A DNA stretch of 64,000 nt from Clostridium massiliamazoniense (GCF_001403635.1 NZ_LN879468.1:1628501-1692500); one strand, 5' to 3'. Counted from the first letter of the stretch, positions 24,101 to 33,756 are shown. Notes: generated by a model from the letters alone, not told the origin. Numbers and translations are program-made.

Positions 24101-24863
24101 TTAATGAAATCGCACTTTCAACTGTAGGTGGTTCACCTGGTCTTAGTCTTTTATAGATTTCAAGTAAAGCTTCTTCTCTTGTCTTCGTATTGTCTTTTTC
24201 TATACTAGCTTTTAATCTTTCTTCTTCTCCAAAGTAATCTAATAATTCTTGATCACTTCCAAAGCCCATAGCTCTAGCTAAAATACTTATAGGAAGTTTT
24301 CTTGTCTTATCGATTCTTACATATATTATATCGTTAGAATCTGTTTCATATTCTAACCATGCACCTCTGTTAGGAATAACAGTTGAGGAGAATAATTTTT
24401 TACCTGTTTTATCAACTGAATAGTTGTAATAAACACCAGGTGATCTTACTAACTGAGAAACAATAACTCTTTCGGCTCCATTTATTATGAACGTTCCTTG
24501 TTCAGTCATTAATGGGAAGTCTCCCATAAATACCTCTTGTTCTTTTATTTCTCCTGTTTCTTCGTTCTGTAATCTTACAGTCACTTTTAATGGTGCTGCA
24601 TAAGTAGAATCTCTTTCTTTACACTCTTCTACTGTATACTTGATATTTTCCATATCAAGATTATAACCGACAAACTCTAAAACTAGGTTTCCAGTAAAGT
24701 TTGCAATAGGATTAATATCATTAAAAACCTCTTGTAAACCAGCTTCTAAAAACCATTTGTAAGAGTCTAGCTGAACTTCTATTAAATTTGGCATTTCAGC
24801 TACATCTTTAACTTTAGCAAAGCTCATTCTCGTTCTTTTTCCAACTTGGACAGGATGTACCAT
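21162..24863 (-). CDS. rpoB: RNA polymerase beta subunit
   Basis: Second-largest RNA polymerase subunit, 1233 residues. I start at ATG GTA CAT with GGGGTG seven bases upstream. The rifampicin pocket (about 484-510, [10 protein letters not shown] and [10 protein letters not shown]) has wild-type Asp, His and Ser at the common resistance positions. The C-terminus extends into an acidic Glu/Asp-rich tail of about 60 residues beyond the conserved core. Confidence 0.99.
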   Translation of the reverse strand: MVHPVQVGKRTRMSFAKVKDVAEMPNLIEVQLDSYKWFLEAGLQEVFNDINPIANFTGNLVLEFVGYNLDMENIKYTVEECKERDSTYAAPLKVTVRLQNEETGEIKEQEVFMGDFPLMTEQGTFIINGAERVIVSQLVRSPGVYYNYSVDKTGKKLFSSTVIPNRGAWLEYETDSNDIIYVRIDKTRKLPISILARAMGFGSDQELLDYFGEEERLKASIEKDNTKTREEALLEIYKRLRPGEPPTVESAISLIDSLFFDAKRYDLSKVGRYKFNKKLAINLRIANKISAEDIVDPSTGEILVAKGEKISRVKAEEIQNLGINSVDVLVEDRVIRVIGNHFVDLAKHVNFDVEELSIKEAVHYPTLKEILDSCSSDEEIKEEIKKNINKLIPKHIIKDDIFATISYEMGLAYGIGVVDDIDHLGNRRLRSVGELLQNQFRIGLSRMERVVKERMTIQDQEAITPQQLINIRPVAAAIKEFFGSSQLSQFMDQTNPLSELTHKRRLSALGPGGLSRERAGFEVRDVHHSHYGRMCPIETPEGPNIGLINSLATYARVNEYGFIETPYRIVDKETGIVTKEIRYFTADEEDQYLVAKANEPIDEEGRFIDSKVTVRAQDEVLIVPKEDVDLMDVSPRQLVSVATAMIPFLENDDASRALMGSNMQRQAVPLLKPQAPIVGTGIEYRAAVDSGVLPKAKNAGVVSYVSANEVRITRDSDGGTDVYRLLKFKRSNQGTCINQRPIVDKGEKVVKGQVLSDGPSTDLGEIALGKNIRMGFITWEGYNYEDAMLISEELVREDVFTSIHIEEYECEARDTKLGPEEITRDIPNVSEDTLKDIDERGIIRIGAEVRSGDILVGKVTPKGETELTAEERLLRAIFGEKAREVRDTSLRVPHGEAGIIVDVKVFTRENGDELPPGVNELVRCYIAQKRKISVGDKMAGRHGNKGVISRVLPEEDMPFLPDGRPLQICLNPLGVPSRMNIGQVLEVHLGWAASALGWHIATPVFDGATEEDIEKHLEEAGYNADGKTVLRDGRTGEEFDSRVTVGIMYILKLAHLVDDKIHARSTGPYSLVTQQPLGGKAQFGGQRFGEMEVWALEAYGAAHTLQEILTVKSDDVVGRVKTYEAIVKGENIPEPGVPESFKVLIKELQALCLDVKVLNDSHEEVTLKEISEEILDDLEVNMEGTEDSLPVETANEDGYIDNVEVEAEEEDVDYENLDLEDFNTDLELDDFEE

Positions 24864-25034
24864 CAATATTCACCCCTCGTATAAACTAAAATAACCAAAA
24901 GCGCACTTTCCCTAAGGACTTTTTCACTTTCGGACTGCATACAATATCATCTTTTTAGTATATCCATATTTTCTTATTTTATTCAAAAATTTTCTATAGA
25001 ATATACTTATTCATAATGAATAATACATTAAATT
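24864..25034 (-). other. rpoB leader
   Basis: About 165 nt of untranslated leader between the rpoB promoter and its start. It ends in a mixed-composition stretch near 24890-24950. I see no strong terminator or known riboswitch. Confidence 0.5.
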
Positions 25035-25063
25035 ATAGTACCATAGGTATAGCTTCCTGTCAA
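25035..25063 (-). promoter_or_regulatory. SigA-type promoter of rpoBC
   Basis: Minus strand TTGACA (25058-25063), 17-bp spacer, TACTAT (25035-25040). It lies just downstream of the rplL terminator and gives RNA polymerase genes their own start. Confidence 0.85.
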
Positions 25064-25098
25064 CTAACCTATTTAAATTTATTTTAAGAATATTTTAG

Positions 25099-25130
25099 AA
25101 AAAAAAGAGGCACTTTAAAGTACCTCTTTT
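25099..25130 (-). terminator. Terminator/attenuator after rplL
   Basis: AAAAGAGGTACTTTAAAGTGCCTC-type stem-loop followed on the minus strand by eight T. It separates the rplJL transcript from rpoBC, probably with partial read-through. Confidence 0.88.
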
Positions 25131-25163
25131 ATTTTTAATTTCAAAGATTAAAATAATTTTAAA

Positions 25164-25529
25164 TTATTTTAATTCTATTTCAGCTCCAACTTCAGCTAAT
25201 TTAGCTTTCATGTCTTCAGCTTCTTCTTTAGCTACGCCTTCTTTAATAGTTTTTGGAGCTCCATCAACTATTTCTTTAGCTTCTTTTAATCCTAATCCAG
25301 TTATTTCTCTAACAACTTTGATTACTTTGATTTTGTTAGCTCCAGCGTTAGTTAATACTACGTCGAACTCTGATTTTTCTTCAGCAGCTCCACCTGCAAC
25401 AGCAGCACCTGCAACAGCTACAGGAGCAGCAGCGCTTACTCCAAACTCTTCTTCACAAGCAGTTACTAATTCGTTTAATTCTAAAACAGTCATACCTTTG
25501 ATAGCTTCTATGATTTGTTCTTTTGTCAT
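25164..25529 (-). CDS. rplL: 50S ribosomal protein L7/L12
   Basis: Stalk protein that recruits translation GTPases, 121 residues. N-terminal dimerisation domain, Ala-rich hinge at about 35-52, C-terminal factor-binding domain with [20 protein letters not shown]. Follows rplJ, its stalk partner. Confidence 0.99.
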   Translation of the reverse strand: MTKEQIIEAIKGMTVLELNELVTACEEEFGVSAAAPVAVAGAAVAGGAAEEKSEFDVVLTNAGANKIKVIKVVREITGLGLKEAKEIVDGAPKTIKEGVAKEEAEDMKAKLAEVGAEIELK

Positions 25530-25582
25530 TTTTTCGCACCTCCGAAAATATTTCTCATATTTTTATTATTTTTATTTACTAA

Positions 25583-26086
25583 TTATTCAGCAGTTTCTGC
25601 CTCTTTTTTATCTTTAATTGCATTTAATAAGTATGCAAGGTTTGATAATGGAGACTTGATGCTTCCAAGAAGTTTTGCGATAAGAACCTCTTTTGAAGGG
25701 ATATCTGCAATTTTCTTGATCATGTCTTGATCGTAAACTATTCCGTCTACTATACCAGCTTTTAATTCTAAAGCTTTGTGGTCTTTAGCGAAGTTATTAA
25801 GTACTCTAGCTGGAGCAGTAGCATCTTCGTAACCGAATGCTATTGAAACTGGTCCTTCTAAGTATTCTATGATTCCTTCGTGTCCTAATTCTTTAGCTGC
25901 TAATGTTACTAAAGTATTTTTGTATACTTTGTATTCTATACCAGCTTCTCTTAGGTTCTTTCTTAATTCTGTATCTTGTTCTACAGTTAAACCTTGATAG
26001 TTTGTAAGTACAACAGCTTGTGCTTTTTCCATTTTTTCTTTGATTTCAGCAACTTTAGCTTCTTTTAGTTGTCTATTCTTGTTCAC
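25583..26086 (-). CDS. rplJ: 50S ribosomal protein L10
   Basis: Stalk base protein and expected ligand of its own leader, 167 residues. I start at GTG AAC AAG, nine bases after GAGGAGGT. The earlier in-frame GTG overlaps the ribosome-binding site. [14 protein letters not shown] and YKVYKNTL are family blocks. Confidence 0.97.
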   Translation of the reverse strand: MNKNRQLKEAKVAEIKEKMEKAQAVVLTNYQGLTVEQDTELRKNLREAGIEYKVYKNTLVTLAAKELGHEGIIEYLEGPVSIAFGYEDATAPARVLNNFAKDHKALELKAGIVDGIVYDQDMIKKIADIPSKEVLIAKLLGSIKSPLSNLAYLLNAIKDKKEAETAE

Positions 26087-26130
26087 TGTGTCCACCTCCT
26101 CACAGTTAAAAACTGCTTTATATATTAAGA

Positions 26131-26230
26131 AAAGTCTTCCCGTAGACAGAGGAAGACTTCATAGATATATATCTCAAAATCCCTCGGTAGGTTGTTTACG
26201 TTATGCTTGAGCACCTACTGTCTACGGAAA
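26131..26230 (-). ncRNA. Ribosomal protein L10 leader
   Basis: Matches the known Firmicute L10 leader: a closing stem CCGTAGACAG/CTGTCTACGG, an internal AGGTGCTCAAGCATAACG segment and ACAACCTACC, and an alternative stem (AAGTCTTCC/GGAAGACTT) that overlaps the closing stem. L10(L12)4 binding is expected to repress rplJL. Confidence 0.9.
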
Positions 26231-26257
26231 CTTTTATTCACTTTTTCAACAAGATTT

Positions 26258-26286
26258 ATTATAATAACATAATTCTCTTGTGTCAA
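26258..26286 (-). promoter_or_regulatory. SigA-type promoter of rplJ-rplL
   Basis: Minus strand TTGACA (26281-26286), 17-bp spacer, TATAAT (26258-26263): full consensus in both boxes, directly after the rplA stop and feeding the L10 leader. Confidence 0.92.
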
Positions 26287-26301
26287 GCTTTTTTATAAAA
26301 A

Positions 26302-26991
26302 TTAATCTAAAACTTTTGTTGGGTTGATTCTAGCTCCAGGTCCCATTGTAGCAGAAACTGAAACTGACTTAATGTATTGTCCTTTAGCAGCAGCTGGTTT
26401 AGCTTTTACTATAGCATCCATTAATGTTTTGAAGTTTTCAACTAATTTTTCTTCTCCAAATGATTTTTTACCAATTGGGCAGTGAACTATAGCAGTTTTA
26501 TCAACTCTATATTCAACTTTACCTGCTTTTATTTCTGATATAGCATTAGCTACATCAAATGTTACTGTACCTGATTTTGGGTTTGGCATTAATCCTTTAG
26601 GTCCTAAAACTCTACCTAATCTACCAACGATACCCATCATATCTGGTGTTGCAACTACTACATCAAAATCAAACCAGTTTTCACCTTGGATTTTTTGTAG
26701 TAAATCTTCTGCTCCAACGTAATCAGCTCCAGCTTCTTTAGCTTCGTTAGCTTTATCACCTTTAGCGAACACTAAAACTCTTACAGTTTTACCTGTTCCG
26801 TGTGGAAGTACTACTGCACCTCTTACTTGTTGGTCAGCATGTCTTGGGTCTACTCCTAATCTTACATGTAATTCGATAGTTTCATCGAATTTAGCTTTTG
26901 CAGTTTTTACAGCAAGTTCTAATGCTTCTGCTGGAGTATATAATGCATTTTTATCAACTAATTTTGCACTTTCAACATATTTTTTTCCCAT
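26302..26991 (-). CDS. rplA: 50S ribosomal protein L1
   Basis: L1-stalk protein and likely translational repressor of rplKA, 229 residues. [21 protein letters not shown] at about 127-147 is the L1 signature. Its own leader carries an L1-site mimic. Confidence 0.98.
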   Translation of the reverse strand: MGKKYVESAKLVDKNALYTPAEALELAVKTAKAKFDETIELHVRLGVDPRHADQQVRGAVVLPHGTGKTVRVLVFAKGDKANEAKEAGADYVGAEDLLQKIQGENWFDFDVVVATPDMMGIVGRLGRVLGPKGLMPNPKSGTVTFDVANAISEIKAGKVEYRVDKTAIVHCPIGKKSFGEEKLVENFKTLMDAIVKAKPAAAKGQYIKSVSVSATMGPGARINPTKVLD

Positions 26992-27005
26992 TATTAATCC
27001 TCCTT

Positions 27006-27034
27006 TGTGGTATTAACGGCCTTGACCTCCCACC
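27006..27034 (-). promoter_or_regulatory. L1-binding-site mimic before rplA
   Basis: On the minus strand GGTGGGAGG, spacer, TAATACCACA just before the ribosome-binding site. The GGTGGGAG...ATACCAC arrangement copies the L1 site of 23S rRNA helix 76. Autoregulation by L1 is known in other bacteria and inferred here. Confidence 0.7.
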
Positions 27035-27051
27035 GATTCTGTAAATTATTA

Positions 27052-27477
27052 TTACTCTGTTATAGTAACTCCCATACTTCTTGCAGTACCTTCGATCATT
27101 TTCATTGCTGATTCGATGCTTGCTGCATTTAAGTCTGGCATTTTTGTTTCAGCTATTTTCTTAACTTGTTCTTTAGTTAAGCTTCCTACTTTAGTTCTGT
27201 TTGGAACACCTGATCCGCTTTGAAGTCCTAATTCTTTCTTAATTAAAACAGCAGCTGGTGGTGTTTTTAGTATAAAACTAAATGATCTGTCTTGATATAC
27301 AGTTATTACAACTGGTATTATTAATCCAGCTTGATTTGAAGTTTTTGCATTAAATTCTTTACAGAATCCCATGATGTTTACACCATGTTGACCTAAAGCT
27401 GGTCCTACTGGTGGTGCTGGTGTCGCTTTCCCTGCAGGAAGTTGAAGTTTTATCATTCCTGTTACTTTCTTAGCCAT
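27052..27477 (-). CDS. rplK: 50S ribosomal protein L11
   Basis: GTPase-centre protein, 141 residues, with the thiopeptide-contact Pro-rich N-domain ([19 protein letters not shown]) and the RNA-binding C-domain. Upstream of rplA. Confidence 0.99.
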   Translation of the reverse strand: MAKKVTGMIKLQLPAGKATPAPPVGPALGQHGVNIMGFCKEFNAKTSNQAGLIIPVVITVYQDRSFSFILKTPPAAVLIKKELGLQSGSGVPNRTKVGSLTKEQVKKIAETKMPDLNAASIESAMKMIEGTARSMGVTITE

Positions 27478-27496
27478 GAGTATTTTCCTCCTATAC

Positions 27497-27527
27497 TGTG
27501 GTAATTTCGGACTTACGCCCTCCCACT
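27497..27527 (-). promoter_or_regulatory. L1-binding-site mimic before rplK
   Basis: Minus strand AGTGGGAGG, spacer, AATTACCACA, the same pattern as before rplA. Two copies in one dicistron suggest L1 controls both start sites. Confidence 0.65.
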
Positions 27528-27551
27528 TGATTAAGACGTTAGTCTGATTTT

Positions 27552-28073
27552 TTAATCTATTTTTTCTACTTGATTAAAATCAAGCTCGGCAAGAGTTTCT
27601 CTTCCGAACATATCAACTAAGGCTTTCACCTTATTTTTTTCAGGGTATATTTCTTGGATAGTTGCCATAAATCCGCTTATTGCTCCAGAAATAACCTTAA
27701 CTGATTCTCCTACCTCCAAGTCTACCTCTACAAGAGCATCTTGAACTCCCATAGTTTCAATCTCTTCATCGGTAAGAGGAACTGGTTTTGATCCAGGTCC
27801 TACGAACCCAGTAACTCCTCTTGTGTTTCTTACAACATACCAAGAGTCATCTGTCATAACCATTTTAATTAATACATATCCTGGGAATTTCTTTTTGTAG
27901 GTAACCTTCATCTTACCATCTTTTTCCTCCATGCATTCTTCCATAGGAATTTGCATATTAGGAATTAAATGTTGTAAGTTTCTGTTTTCTATTGTTTTCT
28001 CAATAGTTGCTTTCACCTTATTTTCATAACCAGAATAAGTGTGTACTACGTACCATTTTGCTTCTTCACTCAT
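27552..28073 (-). CDS. nusG: Transcription elongation/antitermination factor NusG
   Basis: Binds RNA polymerase and modulates pausing, 173 residues from [20 protein letters not shown] domain then KOW motif ([21 protein letters not shown]). The start is uncertain. The best ribosome-binding site (GGGAGGT) lies about 30 nt upstream, and an in-frame GTG at 28091 would add six residues. Confidence 0.95.
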   Translation of the reverse strand: MSEEAKWYVVHTYSGYENKVKATIEKTIENRNLQHLIPNMQIPMEECMEEKDGKMKVTYKKKFPGYVLIKMVMTDDSWYVVRNTRGVTGFVGPGSKPVPLTDEEIETMGVQDALVEVDLEVGESVKVISGAISGFMATIQEIYPEKNKVKALVDMFGRETLAELDFNQVEKID

Positions 28074-28118
28074 ATTAATTTTCAGGCGCACTAAGGCCTT
28101 CAAACCTCCCTTTTTTTC

Positions 28119-28340
28119 TTAAAGTTTGAATATAAATTCAAAGAGGTTTTTAAACACAAAATCTACAACACCTACTAAAACCGAAACCGCAATAGCTATG
28201 GCTATAACTGCAGCTATGGATTTTTTAGTTTCTTCTTTAGAAGGCCAAGTTATTTTTTTAACTTCTGCCTTAACCTCTCTAAGAAATCTAATAGGACCTA
28301 CTGCTTTTGTAGAATCCTTTGATCTATCATTTGCAGCCAT
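28119..28340 (-). CDS. secE: Protein translocase subunit SecE
   Basis: Small Sec channel subunit, 73 residues. One membrane helix at about 44-64, preceded by the cytoplasmic FLREVKAEVKKITWPSKEE amphipathic motif. Canonical partner of the downstream nusG. Confidence 0.97.
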   Translation of the reverse strand: MAANDRSKDSTKAVGPIRFLREVKAEVKKITWPSKEETKKSIAAVIAIAIAVSVLVGVVDFVFKNLFEFIFKL

Positions 28341-28378
28341 TTATTTCACATCCTTAACACCCTATGAGTAATGTTTTA

Positions 28379-28528
28379 CTACTTAGTTTCTCTATGAAGA
28401 GTATGTTTCTTACAGAATTTGCAATATTTGTTCATTTCGATTCTGTTAGGATCATTTTTCTTATTCTTCATTGAGTTGTAATTTCTTTGCTTGCATTCAG
28501 TACATGCTAAAGTTACTTTTACTCTCAC
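28379..28528 (-). CDS. rpmG: 50S ribosomal protein L33
   Basis: Found by translating the secE-tuf gap: GTG start at 28528 with GGAGGT eight to nine bases upstream, 49 residues [17 protein letters not shown]... It has two zinc CxxC pairs (CTEC, CKFC), so it is the zinc-binding C+ form. Confidence 0.96.
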   Translation of the reverse strand: MRVKVTLACTECKQRNYNSMKNKKNDPNRIEMNKYCKFCKKHTLHRETK

Positions 28529-28593
28529 GTTCAGCACCTCCAGTTTTCCTATATATAAAGCTTAAAAAGCTTTATTAACTTTGATTTTATTGC

Positions 28594-28628
28594 ATTATAA
28601 CACTATCATAAAACTGTAATCATGTCAA
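28594..28628 (-). promoter_or_regulatory. Promoter of rpmG-secE-nusG
   Basis: Extended -10 TGTTATAAT (core 28594-28599) on the minus strand. A TTGACA at 28623-28628 is 23 bp away, too far for a classical pair, so the extended -10 probably carries the activity. Confidence 0.55.
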
Positions 28629-28645
28629 CAAATCTTGACTATGTA

Positions 28646-28672
28646 AAGGACTAGGTTATGAACCCAGTCCTT
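28646..28672 (-). other. Hairpin after tuf copy 2
   Basis: AAGGACTgGGTT/AACCTAGTCCTT imperfect stem 46 nt after the tuf stop. The following minus-strand bases are TTACATAG, so it is at best a weak terminator or a 3'-end stabiliser. Confidence 0.45.
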
Positions 28673-28717
28673 CATTCATTTTATGCAATAGTCATTACCT
28701 GTAATTAATCAGATATA

Positions 28718-29911
28718 TTATTCTGCTACCTTAGTAACAACTCCTGATCCTACAGTTCTTCCACCTTCTCTGATCGCGAATCTTAATCCTTCATCCATAG
28801 CTACTGGGTGAATTAATTCAACGTCCATATCGATGTGATCTCCTGGCATTACCATTTCCATTCCTTCTGGTAATTTTATTGATCCTGTTACGTCAGTTGT
28901 TCTGAAGTAGAATTGTGGTCTATATCCATCGAAGAATGGAGTATGTCTTCCACCTTCTTCTTTTTTAAGTACGTATACTTGACCTACGAATTTTGTATGT
29001 GGTTTGATTGATCCAACTTTTGCTAAAACTTGACCTCTTTCGATCTCGTCTCTTTGAACACCTCTTAATAATGCTCCTATGTTGTCTCCAGCTTGTGCTT
29101 CATCTAGTAATTTTCTGAACATTTCTATTCCTGTGATTACTACTTTTCTGCTTTCTTCTTTTAATCCAACGATTTCTACTTCGTCTGATACGTGAAGAAC
29201 TCCGCTTTCAACTCTTCCTGTTGCAACTGTTCCTCTACCAGTGATTGTAAATACATCTTCTACAGGCATTAAGAATGCTTTATCTGTAGCTCTTTCTGGT
29301 GTTGGGATGTAGCTATCTACTGCTTCCATTAACTCATTGATACAAGCTGTTGCTTCTGCATCTGCTGGGTTTTCTAAAGCTCTTAAAGCTGATCCTTTTA
29401 TTACTGGGATATCGTCTCCTGGGAAGTTGTACTCGTTTAATAACTCTCTTACTTCCATTTCAACTAATTCTAATAATTCTTCGTCGTCAACCATATCAGC
29501 TTTGTTTAAGAATACTACGATGTAGTCAACTCCAACTCTTGATGCTAATAGGATGTGCTCTCTTGTTTGAGGCATTGGGCCGTCTGCAGCTGAACATACT
29601 AATATAGCTCCGTCCATTTGAGCAGCTCCTGTGATCATGTTCTTAACGTAGTCAGCGTGTCCTGGACAGTCTACGTGAGCGTAGTGTCTGTTTGCTGTTT
29701 CGTATTCAACGTGAGCACTGTTGATTGTGATTCCTCTTTCTTTTTCTTCTGGTGCTTTATCTATTTCATCATATTTGAAAGCTTCAGCTCCACCTTGAGT
29801 TGCTAATACACTTGTTATAGCAGCTGTTAATGTAGTTTTACCGTGGTCTACGTGACCGATTGTTCCAATATTTACGTGTGGTTTACTTCTTTCGAATTTT
29901 GCCTTTGACAT
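28718..29911 (-). CDS. tuf: Elongation factor Tu, copy 2
   Basis: Protein identical to copy 1 over all 397 residues. Reading the two genes side by side I saw no nucleotide difference. Flanks diverge within about 16 bases on the start side. It lies downstream of tRNA-Thr and upstream of rpmG, so expression is separate from the str operon copy. Confidence 0.98.
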   Translation of the reverse strand: MSKAKFERSKPHVNIGTIGHVDHGKTTLTAAITSVLATQGGAEAFKYDEIDKAPEEKERGITINSAHVEYETANRHYAHVDCPGHADYVKNMITGAAQMDGAILVCSAADGPMPQTREHILLASRVGVDYIVVFLNKADMVDDEELLELVEMEVRELLNEYNFPGDDIPVIKGSALRALENPADAEATACINELMEAVDSYIPTPERATDKAFLMPVEDVFTITGRGTVATGRVESGVLHVSDEVEIVGLKEESRKVVITGIEMFRKLLDEAQAGDNIGALLRGVQRDEIERGQVLAKVGSIKPHTKFVGQVYVLKKEEGGRHTPFFDGYRPQFYFRTTDVTGSIKLPEGMEMVMPGDHIDMDVELIHPVAMDEGLRFAIREGGRTVGSGVVTKVAE

Positions 29912-29968
29912 CGTAATTCCTCCTTTAATTAAATAAACTTTGCCTAGCGTTTTATATTTTACATTTTT

Positions 29969-30044
29969 TGGAGCTCACGATCGGACTTGAACCGACGGCC
30001 TCCGCCTTACCAAGGCGACGCTCTACCGACTGAGCCACGTGAGC
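29969..30044 (-). tRNA. tRNA-Thr (GGT anticodon)
   Basis: 76-nt cloverleaf with encoded CCA. Acceptor GCTCACG/CGTGAGC, anticodon stem TCGCC/GGCGG with loop TTGGTAA, so the anticodon is GGT. Placed just before tuf, an arrangement common in bacteria. Confidence 0.97.
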
Positions 30045-30081
30045 AACTTAATAGCTTAAAATCTATTTATATACCATAAAA

Positions 30082-30110
30082 AGTTTACTACTAATAAAAC
30101 TTTTTGTCAA
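30082..30110 (-). promoter_or_regulatory. Promoter of tRNA-Thr-tuf
   Basis: Minus strand TTGACA (30105-30110), 17-bp spacer, TAAACT (30082-30087), about 38 nt before the tRNA 5' end. Confidence 0.75.
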
Positions 30111-30124
30111 TGATTTTAAATAAA

Positions 30125-30778
30125 CTATTTGCTATTTTTTTTACTTAAAGATTTTTCTAATTTTCTTTTTACTCTTTGCAGAGCATTATCTATAGATTTC
30201 GCCTCTCTATCTAAGTCTACAGCTATTTCTTGATAGCTTTTACCGTCTAAATAAGAGTTCAAAACCTCTAGTTCAAGTCCTGACAAAACCTTACTCATTT
30301 TGAGCTCAATATTTGCTACTTCTTCTTTACTTATAACAACATCCTCAGGATTTGTAATCTTTAATCCTACTATAACGTCTAACAGGGTTCTTTCTGACTC
30401 ATCTTCATATATAGGTTTATTTAAAGACACATATGTATTTAAAGGGATATGTTTTTGTCTAGTAGCAGTTTTTATAGCTGTAATTATCTGTCTTGTTATG
30501 CATAATTCCGCAAAGGCTTTAAATGAAGTTTCTTTTTCATTTTTGAAATCTCGTATTGCTTTATAAAGACCTATCATACCCTCTTGATATATATCTTCTT
30601 TATCTGCTCCTATTAAAAAATAAGATCTCGATTTTCCTCTTATGAAAGCTTCATATTTATTTATTATAATTTCCTGAGCTAAAGAATTTCCTTCTTTTGC
30701 TTCTGCAACAATTTCTTCTTCAGTTTTATTTGCAAAATCTTTTTCTTCTAAAATAATTGCATTACTGTTACTCAACAT
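30125..30778 (-). CDS. sigH: RNA polymerase sigma-H factor
   Basis: Sigma-70-family factor for the transition to sporulation, 217 residues. Region 2 with GADKEDIYQEGMIGLYKAIRDF at about 57-78 and region 4 helix-turn-helix with SYQEIAVDLDREAKSIDNALQRVKRKL. RBS GGGGGG precedes the ATG. The neighbourhood yacP-sigH-(tRNA)-rpmG-secE-nusG matches Bacillus. Confidence 0.95.
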   Translation of the reverse strand: MLSNSNAIILEEKDFANKTEEEIVAEAKEGNSLAQEIIINKYEAFIRGKSRSYFLIGADKEDIYQEGMIGLYKAIRDFKNEKETSFKAFAELCITRQIITAIKTATRQKHIPLNTYVSLNKPIYEDESERTLLDVIVGLKITNPEDVVISKEEVANIELKMSKVLSGLELEVLNSYLDGKSYQEIAVDLDREAKSIDNALQRVKRKLEKSLSKKNSK

Positions 30779-30865
30779 ACATCCCCCCTTTTAACCTTAT
30801 TAATTATGAAAGATAAACATTATATATTTATATACGTAATATTTATTGAAATCTTTAATATAAAC

Positions 30866-31390
30866 TTATATATTGCCTTTTCTCAAATTATCTAAAACTT
30901 CTGCTACCCTGTCATCTATGTTATCTCCAAGCAAAAGTTTTTTTCCCTGTGAACTTTTTCTTGTTTTTTCTTTTATCTGCTTTTCTATATTTAATACTTC
31001 ATGATAAAATTCCAACGAATTCATTCGAGTGGCACCTCTTTGAAAAATAGTTTGTTGCTCTAAATTGTCTGATGTAACTACCATTACATCGAATCTTTTC
31101 CCAAATTCATTTACCATTCGTTCAATATAAGAATCAGCTGTTTCACCACTTTTGGTGTAAATAACACTTATTTGTTTATTTTTCCCTAAAATCTCTTCTT
31201 TTTCAATTGTTCCATGGACCTTATGAGCATCAAAAACAATAAATACTCTACAATGATTGAAAGATGAATAATTCTCTATTATTTCTATTAACTTATTTCT
31301 ACCTAACTCTAATTGATTACTTTTAGCAGTTTCTTTAAGATTAGGCCAACTATTAATAACATTATAACCATCTATAAAAACAATTTTCAT
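30866..31390 (-). CDS. yacP: NYN-domain ribosome-associated mRNA endonuclease (YacP/Rae1 family)
   Basis: 174 residues, PIN-like NYN fold with acidic residues in FIDGYNVIN, VFDAHK and VTSDN. The Bacillus homologue Rae1 enters the ribosomal A site and cleaves mRNA. Follows rlmB as in Bacillus. The function is by homology only. Confidence 0.85.
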   Translation of the reverse strand: MKIVFIDGYNVINSWPNLKETAKSNQLELGRNKLIEIIENYSSFNHCRVFIVFDAHKVHGTIEKEEILGKNKQISVIYTKSGETADSYIERMVNEFGKRFDVMVVTSDNLEQQTIFQRGATRMNSLEFYHEVLNIEKQIKEKTRKSSQGKKLLLGDNIDDRVAEVLDNLRKGNI

Positions 31391-31407
31391 TGTTAATCAC
31401 TCTTTTT

Positions 31408-32304
31408 CTACTTTATTATCCTTGACTTCAATATTTCATACATCATTATACCACCTGCTACTGATGCATTTAAAGAGTTTATTTTTCCAACCATAGGAAT
31501 CTTTACTAGTTTGTCACATTTTTTCTTTGTTAATGGTGACATTCCTTTGCCTTCATTACCAATAATTAAAGCACATGCTCCTGAGAAGTCTGTGTTGTAA
31601 CTATAATCTTCACCGTTTATATCTGCTCCATATATCCATATGCCTTCTTCTTTTAATCTATCTAATTCAGCATTTATGTTTGTTACCTTAGCTATTTTCA
31701 TATATTCAATAGCTCCAACAGATGCTTTATAGACAGTTCCTGTTACTCCAACATTTCTTCTTTTTGGTATTATAATTCCATGAACACCTGATAATTCTGC
31801 TGTTCTAACAATTGAACCTAAGTTATGTGGATCTTCTAACTCATCTAATATAACTATAAATGGTTTTTCTCCCTTTTCTTGAGCATAATTTAATATATCA
31901 TCAACACTACTATATTTAAATGGAGTTATCTGTGCTATTACACCTTGATGCGCACCTGTTTCACTCATAAAGTCTAACTTTTTTCTATCTACTTCTTTTA
32001 ACACTACATCTTTTTCTTTGGCTAAAGCTATAATTTTCTTTATTGATCCTTCTATTTTACCTGATGCAATAAATATTTGTTCAACAGTTCTATCTGATTT
32101 AAGTAATTCTATTACAGCATTTCTTCCTTCAACTAAATCTTCTCTGTTTGATACTTTTTCTACTGCTCCATCATTTTTATACTGATGTTGCATAGCTTCT
32201 TCTCTAGCTTGCTTTCTAGCCTCATATCTAGCTCTTCTTTCATAAGCCTCTTGTTCCTTTTGGAATTTTCTCATTTGTCTCATTTTATTTTCTGACTTAG
32301 TCAT
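31408..32304 (-). CDS. rlmB: 23S rRNA (guanosine-2'-O-)-methyltransferase RlmB-like
   Basis: SPOUT/TrmH-family methyltransferase, 298 residues. The knotted C-domain has LDELEDPHNLGSIVRTAE, IIGNEGKGMSPL and IPMVGKINSLNASVAGGI. A charged N-terminal extension of about 55 residues, rich in Arg/Lys/Gln, precedes the substrate-binding domain and is unusual in length. Exact methylation site not proven. Confidence 0.85.
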   Translation of the reverse strand: MTKSENKMRQMRKFQKEQEAYERRARYEARKQAREEAMQHQYKNDGAVEKVSNREDLVEGRNAVIELLKSDRTVEQIFIASGKIEGSIKKIIALAKEKDVVLKEVDRKKLDFMSETGAHQGVIAQITPFKYSSVDDILNYAQEKGEKPFIVILDELEDPHNLGSIVRTAELSGVHGIIIPKRRNVGVTGTVYKASVGAIEYMKIAKVTNINAELDRLKEEGIWIYGADINGEDYSYNTDFSGACALIIGNEGKGMSPLTKKKCDKLVKIPMVGKINSLNASVAGGIMMYEILKSRIIK

Positions 32305-32322
32305 TTTTATCCTCTTTTCTTT

Positions 32323-33069
32323 TTATAATTTATTTTTTAAATATAACTCTCTCATCTCTTGTACTTTTCCACAGCACATAGCTCCCTCTGGACATGGTCC
32401 TGCTACACAACTAGGTCCAGCAGCTTTGAATAAAATTGGAGCAACTTCTTTAACTTGCTTAACCATTTCGTTAGCCATTTCTCTTATTTCCCACTGTGCT
32501 CTATCACAACATCTATGATGGAAAAAGTTTAAAAGAGTTCTAGCATTCATTGTGAATACTATTTTAGTCTCACAAGCATTTGGAAAGACATATCTAGCAT
32601 CTTCAATGGCTTTCTTTTCAGCTGCTTTTTCTTTCATTCCATTTTCTATATATTTCAATTTTAATCTATGAACTATTTCATCATAGCTCTTTTGAGATTC
32701 TTCCATTGACTTTATAAATAATTCCTTTGCAACTTCATCATTCTCTATAGCTGGTGGTATTATATATTCAAACTGCTCTAGCTTAACATATCTTTGGGAT
32801 TGTTGTGAATAACTTGCTAATCTATGTCTAACTAATTGATGTGTTAAACTTCTTGAAACACCTTCTACACCGAAAGTAAAGCTAACATGCTCTATTGGTG
32901 ATTGATGTCCAAATGACATAAGCATATTTAAGAATTTTTCCACCCCCTCTTCTGTTAGATTCTCCATTATATCATCTACTCCAGATGAACTATAACATAA
33001 TTTTGCAGCAGCTGATATTAATTTTTCAGGTTCTGGTGTATATTGCAATAATTTAACTTTTAATGCCAT
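32323..33069 (-). CDS. thyX: FAD-dependent thymidylate synthase
   Basis: Makes dTMP from dUMP using FAD, NADPH and methylenetetrahydrofolate. The ThyX signature [11 protein letters not shown] is at 81-91. Length 248 residues. Located four bases after mrnC, part of the mrnC-thyX-rlmB-yacP string. Confidence 0.95.
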   Translation of the reverse strand: MALKVKLLQYTPEPEKLISAAAKLCYSSSGVDDIMENLTEEGVEKFLNMLMSFGHQSPIEHVSFTFGVEGVSRSLTHQLVRHRLASYSQQSQRYVKLEQFEYIIPPAIENDEVAKELFIKSMEESQKSYDEIVHRLKLKYIENGMKEKAAEKKAIEDARYVFPNACETKIVFTMNARTLLNFFHHRCCDRAQWEIREMANEMVKQVKEVAPILFKAAGPSCVAGPCPEGAMCCGKVQEMRELYLKNKL

Positions 33070-33072
33070 CTT

Positions 33073-33489
33073 TTACTCCTCTCCATCTATTATTCCTATT
33101 TTAAATAATTCTTTTAATCTTTCTATTTGATTAGTTAAGTATAGATAACCAACTAAAGCTTCAAATCCAGTAGCAGATCTATAGTCTCTTACATTTGCAT
33201 TTTTAGGGACTGTTGCTGATTTTGTATTTCTTCCTCTTTTAAAAATATACATTTCTTCTTCTGTTAGCTTCTCTTCTATTTTTTTAATTATGTCACTTTG
33301 TCCCTGTGCTTTTACATAAGTTACTGTTTTTACATGAAGCTTATGTGCTGACAGCTCCTTATTATTATCTAAAATATAAGTTCTAACAAAAATCTCATAA
33401 ATAGCATCACCTATAAATGCTAATTGTAATGGATTAAGCATCCTTGCTTCTTCCTTGGTATATTCTTTAAGTAATATTTTATCTATCAT
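33073..33489 (-). CDS. mrnC: Mini-ribonuclease III
   Basis: Matures 23S rRNA ends. Catalytic RNase III domain alone, 138 residues, with LAFIGDAIYEIFVR (active-site Asp) and no double-stranded-RNA-binding domain. cysS-mrnC-rlmB-yacP order is conserved in Firmicutes. Confidence 0.93.
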   Translation of the reverse strand: MIDKILLKEYTKEEARMLNPLQLAFIGDAIYEIFVRTYILDNNKELSAHKLHVKTVTYVKAQGQSDIIKKIEEKLTEEEMYIFKRGRNTKSATVPKNANVRDYRSATGFEALVGYLYLTNQIERLKELFKIGIIDGEE

Positions 33490-33527
33490 AACCTTCTCCT
33501 AAACATAAAGAATAACTTATCTCATTT

Positions 33528-33568
33528 TTATCACTACATAAATAGCTTACATCTAAATATAGTGATAA
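33528..33568. repeat. Inverted repeat upstream of mrnC
   Basis: Perfect 9-bp arms TTATCACTA and TAGTGATAA 23 bp apart in the cysS-mrnC gap, 39 bp before the mrnC start. No T-run follows. Could be a hairpin in the mrnC leader or a spaced operator. Confidence 0.5.
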
Positions 33569-33651
33569 GCATAAATTAAGTTAATTTAAATTTATATATT
33601 TTTCTTAATGATTAACTATTATTTTACTATATATGCAACAATAAATCATTC

Positions 33652-33693
33652 TAAAAAATAAGATGTAACAATAAAATTTTATAATGTTACATC
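33652..33693 (-). terminator. Terminator of cysS
   Basis: GATGTAACA / TGTTACATC-type stem with A/T-rich inner part, followed on the minus strand by TTATTTTTTAG. Confidence 0.85.
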
Positions 33694-33756
33694 CTAAATC
33701 TATTTTTTCTTTCAATTTGCTTTATTACATCTTAACTTAAGCCTTAATATTTTTTA

